From NCBI GenBank assembly GCA_963818885.1, contig CAWFTP010000001.1, forward strand, positions 124,001 through 188,000: a stretch of 64,000 nucleotides of DNA, in the 5' to 3' direction. The translations under genes and the position numbers were made by a program. This DNA comes from DATFDN01 sp963818885 (GTDB lineage: Bacteria; Pseudomonadota; Alphaproteobacteria; Acetobacterales; Acetobacteraceae). Of the stretch, positions 49,147 to 59,405 are shown one piece after another (the first letter of the stretch is position 1; the number at the start of each line of letters is the position of its first letter). A model generated the notes under the pieces. The model worked only from the letters and a program-made list of their open reading frames with translations. It was not told where the DNA came from and did not search any database.

Positions 49147-49632
49147 TCAAGCGCGCCGGCGACCGAGCAGCACGTCGCGTGCCTGGTTGATCCGCGCGGC
49201 GACCCAGTCCGACCCGCCGTTGTCGGGATGCGCGGCGCGCATCAGACGCTTGTGGGCGGCCCGTATCTCGGCCTCGGTCGCGCCGGGGGCGATCCCGAGC
49301 ACCTCATAGGCCTCCTCCCGCGACATCCCGGACCCGCGCGGCGGCGGCGGACGTGATGCTCCCCCGCCCATCGCTCTTGCATAGGGACGGAACGCGGCGG
49401 CGGCCGCACTTCGCTGCCATTTCTCCCAGATGAGCGGCAAAATCAGGGACCCTGCGGCGATCGCCCCGCCGGCCCGCCCGGTCAGGACCATGATGAGCGC
49501 GAGGCTGAGGCCGCCGAGCGCGACGACCCAGACGAAGAGCAGCTTGATGCTGCCGATCGATGCCCGCTCGAACGCGCGCAGCCCGAACAGGAAGGCGAAT
49601 AGGACAACACCGCCGAGGGCGAGATACAGCAT
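49147..49632 (-). CDS. Membrane-anchored J-domain protein
   Basis: A 161-residue protein from ATG 49632. It has three hydrophobic segments in the first 75 residues (LYLALGGVVLFAFLFGL, LLFVWVVALGGLSLALIMVL, IAAGSLILPLIW) and a C-terminal J domain of about 55 residues with HPD (AAHPDNGGSD). The layout is that of alphaproteobacterial Tim14/DjlA-like proteins (PAM18 relatives). It would recruit DnaK to the inner membrane. It precedes galU in the same direction. Confidence 0.84.
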   Translation of the reverse strand: MLYLALGGVVLFAFLFGLRAFERASIGSIKLLFVWVVALGGLSLALIMVLTGRAGGAIAAGSLILPLIWEKWQRSAAAAAFRPYARAMGGGASRPPPPRGSGMSREEAYEVLGIAPGATEAEIRAAHKRLMRAAHPDNGGSDWVAARINQARDVLLGRRRA

Positions 49633-49691
49633 CAGATCCGTATCAGTGCAAGAAACCGGAGTAACCAAGATAGGCCCCAGGCCGGCTCGCC

Positions 49692-50804
49692 TCAATCCGA
49701 GGTCGCGAGAGTGCGTTCCCAGATCGCACGGTCGCTCGGACACTCCGTTGCGATCACCACGACGCGACTGTCGGCATTCAGGTGCAGATCGGCGGCAAGG
49801 TGGGCGGCACGCATCAGCCCGGCAAGGCCGGCCGCGCCCGATTCGCCGACCGCGAGCGCCGGATCGCCGGCTTCGGGTCGCGCCAGCGCGCGAACGGCGG
49901 CGCGGGCGAGCCCGTCCGCGACCGCCATGAATGCCGAGGCATGGGACGCGAGCACCGGCCAGGCGAGCGGCGACGGCTCCCCGCATTCGAGCATCGCCAT
50001 CACCGTGTCGCCCGTGGCGATCCGGACCGGCCGTCCGGCCTGCGCGCTGGCGAGGCAGCAGGCGGCGCCTTCGGGCTCCACCACGATGAAGCGCGGCCCC
50101 GCCCCACGGCGCGCCGTCCAGTGCGCCATGAAGGCAGCAGCCAGCCCCCCGACGCCGGCCTGCAGGAACACATGCGTCACATCATCGCCAGCGAGCGCGT
50201 CGAGCACCTCGTGGACGAGAACGGAGTAGCCCTGCATCACCAGGGCGCAGGCGCGCGCGTCGTTCTCAGGCGCGGTGTCGGCCACCAGAAGCCAGCCGTT
50301 CGCTGCCGCATCGGCCGCTGCCCGCGCTACCGCCTCGTCGTAGCTGCCGGCGACGCGCACGATCCGCGCACCGAACGTGGCGATGCGCTCCGCCCGCTTC
50401 TCGGTGACGGCGCTCGGCAGGTAGACGACGCTCGATCCCCCGAACAGGCGTGCGCCCGCCGCGACGGAGCGGCCGTGATTGCCGTCGGACGCGCAGCACG
50501 CTGTCAGGCCGCGCGTCGCGACCTTGAAGCGCTCCAAGACGTAGTCGGCCGGCGCAAGCGGCCCGAGCACGCGCGCCGCCTCTTCCGCGAACAGTGTCGC
50601 GACGGCGAATACGCCGCCCAGCGCCTTGAAGCTGCCAAGACCGAGGCGCTCCGTCTCGTCCTTGACCAGCAGCGCCCCGATGCCGAGCCGCCGGGCGAGG
50701 CCGGGCAAGCTGAGCAGGGGTGTCGGCCGGTAGAGCGGGCATGCGGAGAGGAGGCGCAGCGGCTCGCTCGCGGCGTCCGCGCCGAGGAACGGTGGCGCCG
50801 CCAT
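49692..50804 (-). CDS. PLP-dependent diaminopropionate ammonia-lyase / threonine dehydratase-like enzyme
   Basis: A 370-residue fold-type II PLP enzyme. The Schiff-base lysine lies in LGSFKALGG (about residue 60), the substrate loop in CCASDGNHGRSVA, and a glycine-rich phosphate loop in QAGVGGLAAA. The opening RPTPLLSLPGLARRLGIGAL and the spacing fit diaminopropionate ammonia-lyases (DpaL) better than plain threonine dehydratase. It would deaminate 2,3-diaminopropionate or serine-like amino acids to pyruvate. The ATG overlaps the stop of the malic enzyme gene by one base (TAATG), so translation is coupled. Confidence 0.8.
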   Translation of the reverse strand: MAAPPFLGADAASEPLRLLSACPLYRPTPLLSLPGLARRLGIGALLVKDETERLGLGSFKALGGVFAVATLFAEEAARVLGPLAPADYVLERFKVATRGLTACCASDGNHGRSVAAGARLFGGSSVVYLPSAVTEKRAERIATFGARIVRVAGSYDEAVARAAADAAANGWLLVADTAPENDARACALVMQGYSVLVHEVLDALAGDDVTHVFLQAGVGGLAAAFMAHWTARRGAGPRFIVVEPEGAACCLASAQAGRPVRIATGDTVMAMLECGEPSPLAWPVLASHASAFMAVADGLARAAVRALARPEAGDPALAVGESGAAGLAGLMRAAHLAADLHLNADSRVVVIATECPSDRAIWERTLATSD

Positions 50805-53101
50805 TACCTCCGGCCCGCGTGGTGATGATGCCCCGCGCCATCCAGCGCGTCGCATGCGGCGAATGCGCTCAAGTTGAGAATGCCGCGGGCGGTGACGCTC
50901 GGACTCAGCACATGGATCGGCTTGCTCATGCCAAGCAGGACGGGTCCCACCGACAGCGCGTCGGCGGCCGATTTGAGCAGCGTATAGGCGATGTTCGCGG
51001 CATCGAGCGTCGGCATCACCAGCAGATTGGCCGCCCCGGTCAATGTGCTGTCAGTGACTGCCTTGTTGCGGATTGCCGCGCTCAGCGCGCTTTCCGCGTT
51101 CATCTCGCCGTCGACTTCGAGCTGCGGTGCACGCTCGCGCAGCAAGGCGAGCGCGGCGCGCATCTTGCGCGGACTTGCCGCATCGCTCGCGCCGAAATTG
51201 GAGTGCGACAGCAGCGCGACCTTTGGCGTCATTCCGAATGCGGCGACGGCGTGTGCGGCGAGGCACGTCATCTCCGCGATCTGCTCGGGCGTCGGGTCGA
51301 GCACCATCTGGGTGTCACAGAGGAACAGCGTGCCGGTCTGCAGGATCAGGCACTCGAGCCCATAGACGCGGCTGGCGTCCGCGCGGCGAGGGATGATCGG
51401 CAGGATGTACTGGAACTGCCGCCACCAGCTCCCGACGCCGCCGCAGATCGCCGCGTCGGCATGCCCGGTGCGCAGCAGCATCGCCGCCGGCACCGACATA
51501 CGGGTCGCCAGCGCGCGCTCGGCAACGTCGACCGGCACGCCACGCCGACCCGCGAGGCGCTGATATTCGGTGAGCAGGGGCGCAAACAGCTCGTGATCCC
51601 GTCCCGGATCGAGCACCCGCGCCGCCCCGTCGAGATCCATCCGCAACCCCAGCGCGCGCACCTTGGCCTCGATCACCGCACGCGGGCCGAGCAGGATCGG
51701 GTGTCCGATCCGCTCGTCGATAAGGCTCTGCGCCGCCCGCAGGACGCGATCGTCCGTCCCCTCGGCGTAGACGATGCGCTGCATCACCCGTCGCGCCGCC
51801 TCAAAGATCGGGCGCATGAGCTGGCCGGAGCGGAAGACGAACCGCTCCAGCTCCCGACGATAGGCTTCGAAATCCACGATCGGCCGGCGCGCGACGTCGG
51901 TCTCCATCGCGGCCCGCGCGACCGCCGGCGCCACTTCCAGGATCAGGCGCGGATCGAACGGCTTGGGGATGATGTACTCGGCGCCGAACATCGGCGCGGC
52001 ACCGCCATAGGCGGCGGTGACGATTTCGCTCGCTTCCATCCGCGCGATGGAGGCGATCGCCTCCACCGCCGCGATCTTCATCGCCTCGTTGATGGTGGTC
52101 GCGAATACGTCGAGGGCGCCGCGGAAGATGAAGGGAAAGCAGAGGACGTTGTTGACCTGGTTCGGATAGTCGCTGCGCCCGGTGGCAACGATCGCGTCTG
52201 GCCGGGCCTTGTGCGCGACATCGGGGTTGATCTCCGGATCGGGGTTGGCAAGCGCGAGGATCAGCGGCTTCGAAGCAAGCGATCCCAGCCACTCCGGCCG
52301 GAGCACGTTGGGTGCCGACAGGCCGAGGAAGACATCCGCGCCGGGCAGCACCTCGCCGAGCGTCGTCCCCTCCGCCTCGCTGGCATAGCGCGCCATGTTG
52401 GGCAGCATCCCGGCGCGGTCGGCGCGCACCACCCCGTTCACGTCTGTCAGGGTGACATTCTCGATCTGCAGCCCCATGGACACGAGCAAATCGACGCAGG
52501 CGAGCGCAGCTGCCCCGGCGCCCGAGGTGACAAGGCGCACATCCTCCAGCCGCTTGCCCTGGATCAGCAATCCATTGCGGATAGCCGCCGCCACGGTGAT
52601 CGCGGTGCCGTGCTGGTCGTCATGAAACACCGGGATCTTCATGCGCGCGCGCAGCTCCGCCTCGATGGCGAAGCACTCAGGCGCCTTGATGTCCTCGAGG
52701 TTGATCGCTCCGAACGTTGGCTCGAGTGCCGCCACGACGTCGCAGAAGCGTGCCGGGTCGGCGGCGTCGACCTCGATGTCGAACACGTCGATGCCGGCGA
52801 ATTTCTTGAACAGGACCGCCTTGCCCTCCATCACCGGCTTGCCGGCGAGCGGGCCGATATTGCCGAGCCCCAGGACCGCGGTCCCATTAGAGACGACGCC
52901 CACGAGGTTGCCGCGCACCGTGTAGTCGTGCGCGGACTCGGGCTTGGCGACGATCGCCTCGCAGGCGGCGGCGACGCCCGGGGAATAGGCCAGCGCGAGA
53001 TCGCGCTGCGTCGCCATGCGCTTGGTCGGCTGGATAGCGAGCTTTCCCGGGCGCGGCAGGCGGTGATACTCGAGCGCGGCGCGGCGGAAGTCCTCGTCCA
53101 T
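50804..53101 (-). CDS. maeB: NADP-dependent malic enzyme with phosphotransacetylase-like domain (MaeB)
   Basis: Oxidative decarboxylation of malate to pyruvate plus NADPH. It has 765 residues in three parts: a malic N domain (about 1-160, RDLALAYSPGVAAACEAI; VYDGxAI-like NGTAVLGLGNIGPLAGKPVM), an NAD(P)-binding domain (about 165-400) and a C-terminal phosphotransacetylase-like domain (about 430-760). In MaeB the last domain regulates, for instance by acetyl-CoA, and does not catalyse. The product pyruvate is also made by the downstream coupled PLP enzyme, a reasonable metabolic pairing. Confidence 0.94.
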   Translation of the reverse strand: MDEDFRRAALEYHRLPRPGKLAIQPTKRMATQRDLALAYSPGVAAACEAIVAKPESAHDYTVRGNLVGVVSNGTAVLGLGNIGPLAGKPVMEGKAVLFKKFAGIDVFDIEVDAADPARFCDVVAALEPTFGAINLEDIKAPECFAIEAELRARMKIPVFHDDQHGTAITVAAAIRNGLLIQGKRLEDVRLVTSGAGAAALACVDLLVSMGLQIENVTLTDVNGVVRADRAGMLPNMARYASEAEGTTLGEVLPGADVFLGLSAPNVLRPEWLGSLASKPLILALANPDPEINPDVAHKARPDAIVATGRSDYPNQVNNVLCFPFIFRGALDVFATTINEAMKIAAVEAIASIARMEASEIVTAAYGGAAPMFGAEYIIPKPFDPRLILEVAPAVARAAMETDVARRPIVDFEAYRRELERFVFRSGQLMRPIFEAARRVMQRIVYAEGTDDRVLRAAQSLIDERIGHPILLGPRAVIEAKVRALGLRMDLDGAARVLDPGRDHELFAPLLTEYQRLAGRRGVPVDVAERALATRMSVPAAMLLRTGHADAAICGGVGSWWRQFQYILPIIPRRADASRVYGLECLILQTGTLFLCDTQMVLDPTPEQIAEMTCLAAHAVAAFGMTPKVALLSHSNFGASDAASPRKMRAALALLRERAPQLEVDGEMNAESALSAAIRNKAVTDSTLTGAANLLVMPTLDAANIAYTLLKSAADALSVGPVLLGMSKPIHVLSPSVTARGILNLSAFAACDALDGAGHHHHAGRR

Positions 53102-53125
53102 TGCGTTGGCCTCGTTCAGCGTCCG

Positions 53126-53803
53126 CTAGCTATAGCGTTCCTCGCGCCAGGGGTCGCCATTATCGTGATAGCCGCGCTGCTCCCAGAAGCCGGCACGATG
53201 TGCGATCAGGATCTCCACTCGGCGCACCCATTTGGCGGACTTCCAGAAGTAGAGGTGCGGGATGACGACGCGCAGCGGCCCGCCATGCTCGCGCGCGAGA
53301 GGCGTGCCATCCCACGTGTCGGCCAGCAGCACGTCCGGCTGATCGAACTGATCGAGCCGCACATTCGTCGTGTAGCCGTCATGGGAATGGAACACGACGT
53401 GGCGGGCCTCCTCCTTCGGCTCGACCATCGCGAGCAGTGCCCGCGCGGCGACGCCTTCCCAGCGATTGTCGTAGCGCGACCACTGGGTGACGCAGTGGAT
53501 GTCGGAGATGCGCTCGACCCGCGGCAGCGCCTTGAAAGCGTCCCAAGCCAGGCTGAGCGGGCGGCGCACCGCCCCGTCCACATCGAGGCGGAACTTGCGC
53601 GGCGACACATCGGGCTGCTGGCCGAGATCGAGCACCGGCCAACCCCGCGCCAGCGTCTGCCCCGGCGGCAGGCACTCCCGCGCCGGATCGGCGGCGGCCC
53701 CAGTCAAAAGCCGTCCCTCCAGCGCCCATCGCTCCTTGGTCGCGACGAGCTTGTCGTGCCGCGCGCCCAACTTCGAGTCTTCAGGATCGGTAGGGTCGGT
53801 CAT
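53126..53803 (-). CDS. Sulfite oxidase-like molybdopterin oxidoreductase
   Basis: A 225-residue soluble protein with the oxidoreductase molybdopterin-binding (SUOX/YedY) fold. The molybdenum-coordinating cysteine is in DIHCVTQWSRYDN (about residue 110). Conserved FHSHDGYTTNVRLD, LLADTWDG and GGPLRVVIPHLYFWKSAKWV follow. There is no twin-arginine signal, so it is probably cytoplasmic, as in the small 'sulfite oxidase-like' group. Substrate unknown. ATG 53803 is preferred; an upstream start would read through a repeat-like intergenic hairpin. Confidence 0.87.
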   Translation of the reverse strand: MTDPTDPEDSKLGARHDKLVATKERWALEGRLLTGAAADPARECLPPGQTLARGWPVLDLGQQPDVSPRKFRLDVDGAVRRPLSLAWDAFKALPRVERISDIHCVTQWSRYDNRWEGVAARALLAMVEPKEEARHVVFHSHDGYTTNVRLDQFDQPDVLLADTWDGTPLAREHGGPLRVVIPHLYFWKSAKWVRRVEILIAHRAGFWEQRGYHDNGDPWREERYS

Positions 53804-53816
53804 CGTGCACAACTTC

Positions 53817-53847
53817 CCCTCTCCACCCGCGTAGCGGAGGGAGAGGA
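53817..53847. repeat. REP-like imperfect hairpin
   Basis: CCCCTCTCC...GGAGGGAGAGG arms around CGCGTAGCG, of the same CCTCTCC/GGAGAGG type as 33150-33171 and 60954-60982. It lies between the divergent sulfite-oxidase-like and TPR-glycosyltransferase genes. Confidence 0.4.
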
Positions 53848-53911
53848 CGGGTGAGGGGGCGGGCGGGCGGATACTTGCCGCGAAGCTGCCTTGTCGGCAA
53901 CGGCCGGCCAA

Positions 53912-55485
53912 ATGTATACGTCCGACACCATTGGTTCTCTCTCCGGGGGCGTGAATTGGCGGCCGGGCGTGGCGTTCTCGCTTTCTTTCGGCGTGCCGCG
54001 CGGCACGCGCGGAACTCCCCGCTCCTGGCCTGATCTGTTCTGGAAGAACGTCAAATACGCGATTGCGTCCCGACGCCCGGAGTATTGGGACGAACTCGGT
54101 CGCCGTTTGGCCGCGCCCGGGCGTTATGGCGAGGCACTGGCATGCTATGATCGTGCGCTCGCGATCAGGGACGACATTCCGCGGGTATGGGCCAATCGTG
54201 GTATGGCGCTGCGAAATCTCGGCCGCCTGAACGAGGCCGAGATAAGTTTACGCGAGGCACTGCGCCTGAAGCCGGACTCTGCCGACGTGCACTGCGAACT
54301 CGGACTTGTGCTCGACTATCTCGGGCGCTTCGAGGAGGCCGAGGCAAGCCAACGCACGGCGTTGCGCCTTCAACCGGAGGATGCGCTCGCTCATTTCAGG
54401 CTGGGGAGGATCCTCTGCCGGCTCGGGCGGGCGACCGAGGCCCAGGCGAGCTTTCGCATGGTACCGCGCGGCCGACCTGAGATTCTCGAATGGCGCTGGG
54501 GTCTTGGCCTCGCGCTTCTGATGGCCGGGCAGATGGAGGAAGGCTGGAAGGAGTTTGAGTGGCGCTGGCAGACGGAACACATGGTCCCTCCGCTCTCGGT
54601 GCCCTCCTGGAACGGTGAGGCGATTGGGGATCGTGTCATTCTACTGTTCGCCGATCAGGGTCTTGGGGACGCACTGCAGTTCTGCCGCTATGTCCCGCAG
54701 GTCACCGCCTGTGCCAAGAGGACCATCCTCGCGGTGCAGCCACCTCTGATAAGGCTGCTTTCCCGGCTCCCCGGCGTAACTGAAGTCAACGCTCAGCGCG
54801 ACCGACCACCTTCTATCGATCTGTGGTGCGCATTCATGAGCCTGCCGCATGCCGTCGGCCCGACGCTGGAAAGCATTCCGAGGACGCCGTATCTCACGGC
54901 AGACCCCACGGACGCCACTCGCTGGCGCGAGCGGCTCGCCAGTCTGGTCGGCCTGCGGGTTGGCCTCTGCTGGGCCGGCGGGCAAACGCATAGCGTGGGC
55001 AAGATTGCAGAGAATCGTCGCCGCTCGATCGCTCTCGGCATGTTGGCGCCGCTTGGCGAGGTATCGGGGTCCGGTTTATCTCGTTGCAAAAGGGCCCACT
55101 GGCGACCGAGGCAGCTCGCCTACCGCCAAGCCTGGACCTACACGATTTCACCGAGGACCTGCATGATTTCGCCGATACAGCGGCTCTCATCGAGAACCTC
55201 GATCTCGTGATCAGCGTCGACACCTCGGTCGCACACCTCGCCGGTGCGCTCGACAAGCCCGTTTGGGTGCTGAACCGCTTCGACACCGACTGGCGCTGGC
55301 CCCGAGATCGCGACGACAGTCCCTGGTACCCGTCGGCGCGCCAGTTTCGCCAACCCGCTCCCGGCGATTGGACGACCGTGATCAGCGGCGCACGAGGCGC
55401 CCTGCAGCGACTCGCCGCGGGCGACCGTAGTCAATTGCGGCCGCCGTCATGGGTAAGCGTCGGCGCGGGCCAACAGGATAAATAG
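53912..55485 (+). CDS. TPR-repeat glycosyltransferase-like protein, copy 1 (frame break near 55068)
   Basis: About 524 residues. The N-terminal third has TPR repeats (YWDELGRRLAAPGRYGEALA, YLGRFEEAEAS and similar). The C-terminal two thirds have a heptosyltransferase/GT9-like fold (VGLCWAGG, ISLQKGPL, DLVISVDTSVAHLAGALDKP, WVLNRFDTDWRWPRD). The frame is lost at 55066-55069: TATCGGGGTCC has four G, whereas the tandem copy has five at the same place, which restores the frame. The start is uncertain (TTG 53891, ATG 53912 or further in). Probably a glycosyltransferase acting on protein or polysaccharide; substrate unknown. Confidence 0.75.
53991..54008. repeat. 18-base palindrome near the start of TPR copy 1
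   Basis: GCGTGCCGCGCGGCACGC is a perfect inverted repeat about 80 bases inside the putative gene start. The equivalent position of copy 2 (55528-55545) keeps the same palindrome with a CC centre. Conservation of arms between otherwise diverged 5' ends suggests it is more than chance. Confidence 0.45.
55071..55364 (+). repeat. Direct repeat unit 1 of near-identical 294-base tract
   Basis: This tract in TPR copy 1 matches 56628-56921 in copy 2 with only two synonymous differences that I can find, while the 5' thirds of the two genes differ widely. It points to gene conversion or very recent duplication of the 3' part. Confidence 0.85.
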
Positions 55486-55492
55486 ATCCAAC

Positions 55493-57087
55493 ATGATGAC
55501 CGGGAGTACTGCGCTTGGGTTCCTTTGGCGTGCCGCCCGGCACGCGCGGACTCCACGATCCGTGCCCCCCCTGCTTTGGAAGAACGTCACGCTGTTCCGC
55601 AGAAGTGTCCAACGTGCGTTGGCGGTCAGACGGCCCGGGCACTGGAACGAACTCGGTCACCGTTTGGCCGCGCGTGGGCGCTACGAGGAGGCGCTGGCAT
55701 GTTATGATCAGGCGCTCGCCATCAAAGGCGATATGCCGCGGGGATTGACCAACCGCGGCACGGCGTTGCGACATCTTGACCGCCTGGACGAGGCCGAGAT
55801 CAGCCTGCGCGAAGCATTGCGGTTGAAGCCGGACCTGGCCTCCGCACACCACGAACTCGGGAACTACTCGACGACCTCGGACGCTTCGAGGAAGCCGAAA
55901 CAAGCGCGCGCGCGGCGTTGCGCCTCCGACCCGAGAATGCATTCGCTCATGCCGGACTCGGGCACATACTCTATCATCTCGGCCGGGCCACTGAATCCCA
56001 GGCGAGCTATCGCACGGCACTGGCCCGTCAACCGAGCAGTCCCGAATGGCACGTGGGACTCGGCCTTGCCCTCTTGATGGCCGAGGAGTTGGAGGAAGGT
56101 TGGAAGGAATTCGAATGGCGCTGGCAATCGGAACACTCGCGCCGCCGCGGATGGTCGGTGCCGTCTTGGAACGGCGAGGCAATCGGGGATCGCGCTATTC
56201 TCCTGGCATCCGATCAGGGCCAGGGAGACGCGCTGCAGTTCTGCCGTTACATCCCGCAGATCGCCGCGGGTGCGGGCACGACCATCCTCACTGTTCAACC
56301 GCCCCTGATAAGGCTGTTTTCCCGGCTCCCCGGCGTCAGTGAGGTCATTCCTCAGCGTCGGCCATCGTCCGATGATCTGTGGTGCGCGTTCATGAGCCTG
56401 CCGCATGCCGTCGGCCCGACGCTGGAAAGCATTCCGACGACGCCGTATCTCATGGCAGACCCCACAGACGCCGCTCGCTGGCGCGAGCGGCTCGCCAGTC
56501 TGGTCGGCCTGCGGGTTGGCCTCTGCTGGGCCGGCGGGCGATCGCCCTTCCTGACCAAGATCAACGCCGATCGTCGCCGCTCGATCGCTCTCGGCATGTT
56601 GGCGCCGCTTGGGGAGGTATCGGGGGTCCGGTTTATCTCGTTGCAAAAGGGCCCACTGGCGACCGAGGCAGCTCGCCTACCGCCAAGCCTGGACCTACAC
56701 GATTTCACCGAGGACCTGCATGATTTCGCCGATACAGCGGCTCTCATCGAGAACCTCGATCTCGTGATCAGCGTCGACACCTCGGTCGCACACCTCGCCG
56801 GTGCGCTCGACAAGCCCGTTTGGGTGCTGAACCGCTTCGACACCGACTGGCGCTGGCCCCGTGATCGCGACGACAGTCCCTGGTATCCGTCGGCGCGCCA
56901 GTTTCGCCAACCCGCTCCCGGGGAGTGGGCGCCCGTGATCAGGGGGGCGCGCGACGCCTTGCAGCAACTCGCCGCGGGCGATCGTAATCAATTCTCAGCG
57001 TCGCGATCGCCAACACCCCAACCGGCTAATCCTCCGCGACGCGCCGGATCAGCACCTCGCGCTTGCCGACATGGTTGGCGGGGCTGA
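55493..57087 (+). CDS. TPR-repeat glycosyltransferase-like protein, copy 2 (frame break near 55862)
   Basis: Tandem paralogue starting eight bases after copy 1. TPR repeats (HWNELGHRLAARGRYEEALA, RLDEAEISLREALRLKP) precede the same GT9-like fold (VGLCWAGGRSPF, ISLQKGPLATEAARLPPS). The frame is lost at 55859-55864 (CTCGGGAACTACTCG, one base short relative to copy 1), then continues LLDDLGRFEEAETSARAALR. The N-terminal 25 residues are read in a different frame from copy 1 because of another one-base difference near 55549/54012. The 3' end overlaps the convergent ftsK by 62 bases, so the native stop may be earlier. Confidence 0.75.
55528..55545. repeat. 18-base inverted repeat near the start of TPR copy 2
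   Basis: GCGTGCCG-CC-CGGCACGC, eight-pair arms with a two-base centre, at the position matching 53991-54008 in copy 1. Confidence 0.45.
56628..56921 (+). repeat. Direct repeat unit 2 of near-identical 294-base tract
   Basis: Partner of 55071-55364. The two visible differences are an A/T change in an Arg codon and a C/T change in a Tyr codon, both silent. Confidence 0.85.
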
Positions 57088-59405
57088 CGACGCCCTCCTT
57101 CTCCATCTGCTCGACTAGCTTGGCGGCGCGATTATAGCCGATGTTAAGATGCCGCTGGACGAATGACGTGCTCGCCTTGCCCTCGCGCGCGACCACCGCG
57201 ACCGCCTGCTCGTAGAGGCCGCGCTCGCCGCCGTCGGTGCCGAGGCCCGGCAGCAGCATGCCGCCGTCCTCGTCCTCCGGCTCGGTGACGGAGTCCACAT
57301 AAGCGGGCTCGCCCTGCTCGCGCAGGAAGCTCACGACCAACTCCACCTCCTGGTCGGACACGAAGGGACCGTGGACGCGGGTGATGCGTCCGCCGCCCGC
57401 CATGTAGAGCATATCGCCCTGGCCCAGCAGCTGCTCGGCGCCCTGCTCGCCCAGGATGGTGCGGCTGTCGAATTTGCTGATCACCTGGAAGCTGATCCGG
57501 GTCGGGAAGTTTGCCTTGATCGTGCCGGTGATCACGTCGACCGACGGGCGCTGCGTCGCCATGATGACGTGGATGCCAGCCGCGCGCGCCATCTGCGCGA
57601 GGCGCTGGACGGTGATCTCAATCTCCTTGCCGGCGACCATCATCAGATCCGCCATCTCGTCCACCACGACGACGATCAGCGGGATCGGCTCCAGCGCGAG
57701 CGGCTGCTCCTCGAAGGTCGGCCGGCCAGTGTCGGGATCAAACCCGGTCTGCACCCGGCGCGTCACCACCTCGCCCTTCGCCCGCGCTTCCGCGACGCGG
57801 TCGTTGTAGCCGCCGATGTTGCGCACGCCGAGCTGACTCATCGCGCGGTAGCGGCGCTCCATCTCGCGCACCGTCCATTTCAACGCCGTCACCGCCTTGG
57901 CGGGCTCCGTCACCACCGGCGCCATCAGATGCGGAATGCCCTCGTAGGTCGACAACTCCAGCATCTTCGGATCGATCAGGATCAGCCGACACTGATCAGG
58001 CGAGAGCCTGTAGAGCAGGCTCAGGATCATCGCGTTGACGCCGACCGACTTGCCGGAGCCCGTGGTGCCCGCGATCATCAAATGCGGCATGCGTTGCAGA
58101 TCGGCCATGACCGGCGCGCCACTGATATCCTTGCCCAAAGCGAGCCCCAACCGTCCGGTGTGGCGCTGCACGTCCTCGGCCGAGAGCAGCTCCGACAGAT
58201 AGACGGTCTCGCGCTTGGCGTTCGGCACCTCGATCCCGATCACGTTGCGCCCCGGCACGGTCGCGATGCGCACCGCGGTGACCGACAGGCTGCGCGCCAC
58301 GTCATCGGCGAGCCCGATCACGCGGGCGCTGCGGATCCCGGGCGCTGGCTCCAGCTCATAGAGCGTCACGACAGGCCCAGGGCGGATCTCCACGATCGTG
58401 CCCTGCACGCCGTAGTCGGACAACACGCCCTCCAGCAGCCGCGCGTTCGCCTCAAGCGCGTCCCGTGAGGGTCCGGTGGAGGCGCGCGCCGGCGCGGCCT
58501 TCAGCAGCGACAGCGGCGGAAAGCGCCAGCCCGGCTCGCTCAGCGGCAGGCTCTGCTGCTGCTGCTTCGCCGCCGGGCGCGGCGGCGCGCTACGGGTGAT
58601 CACGCGCATGATCGGCGCCGCGGACGCGGCGGGGCGGTCACCTGCATCTTCCGGCACCGGCGGCACGCCCCGCCACGGCGCCTCCGCCTCGGCGACCGGC
58701 TTGCGGCGCCGGAACACCAGCAGCCGCGCCGCCGGACGGGCGAGCAGCGCTGCGCTCCACCCGGTCGAAACCGAGAATCGGGCAACCGCGCCGACGGCGC
58801 GCGTCGCCGCGCGCCACTCCCCGCCGGTCAGCCCGCAGGCCAGCAGGGCAAGCGTCAGTGCTAGCGCCCACAGGATCGCGCCCATCAGGATCGCGCCGAG
58901 CGGACCCAGCACGCCGCGTCCCGCCGTCAGCATCGTATGGGCGAGCAGCCAGCCGATCGCCCCGCCCAGCCCGGCCGCGACCGGCCAGGCGGCGGCAATG
59001 GCGATCGGCAAGCAGCGCGAGCGCGGCGGCGAGCACCGGCAGCCCGAGCAGGATGGCGAGCAGCCGCGCCACGCGGCTGCCGATCCCGCGCCGGGACGCC
59101 AGACGCCAGGCGAGGCACAGCATCGCCGCGCCCGGCAGATAGCCCGCGAGTCCGAAGCCCTGCAGCAGCAGATCGGCGAGGCTCGCGCCCACGGGACCCG
59201 CGAGGTTCTGCGCCCGAACCGCCGAGGCGGTGTCGAGCGATGGGTCTCCCGGATTGTAGCTCGCGAGCGCGACCAGCAGCACGAGTCCGCCAAGGCCCAG
59301 GGCAAGCCCGGCCAGCTCCGCCGCCCGGCGCTGCGCCAGCGCCCGGATCGCCGGGGAGACGAAATGGCGGTCAACCAGGGCGGAATTGCGGGCGGCGACA
59401 GCCAT
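57026..59405 (-). CDS. ftsK: DNA translocase FtsK (frame break near 59005)
   Basis: Septal DNA pump for chromosome segregation and dimer resolution. ATG 59405 gives MAVAARNSALVDRHFVSPAI and the membrane segments. One extra base at CCGATCGCC (about 59003-59007, sense strand) moves the frame, after which IAIAAAWPVAAGLGGAIGWL and all later domains follow. Seen are the alpha domain (GTIVEIRPGPVVTLYELEPA), Walker A AGTTGSGKSVGVN (about residue 440), Walker B LIVVVVDEMADLM, ATQRPSVDVITG, and the C-terminal gamma winged helix (STSFVQRHLNIGYNRAAKLV). Length (about 790) is normal. Essential in most bacteria. Confidence 0.9.

Noticed and set aside
50720..53854. A 1044-codon open frame antisense to the malic enzyme and its neighbours
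   Set aside because: It spans several real genes on the other strand and has the Arg/His/Asp-rich composition of an antisense shadow.
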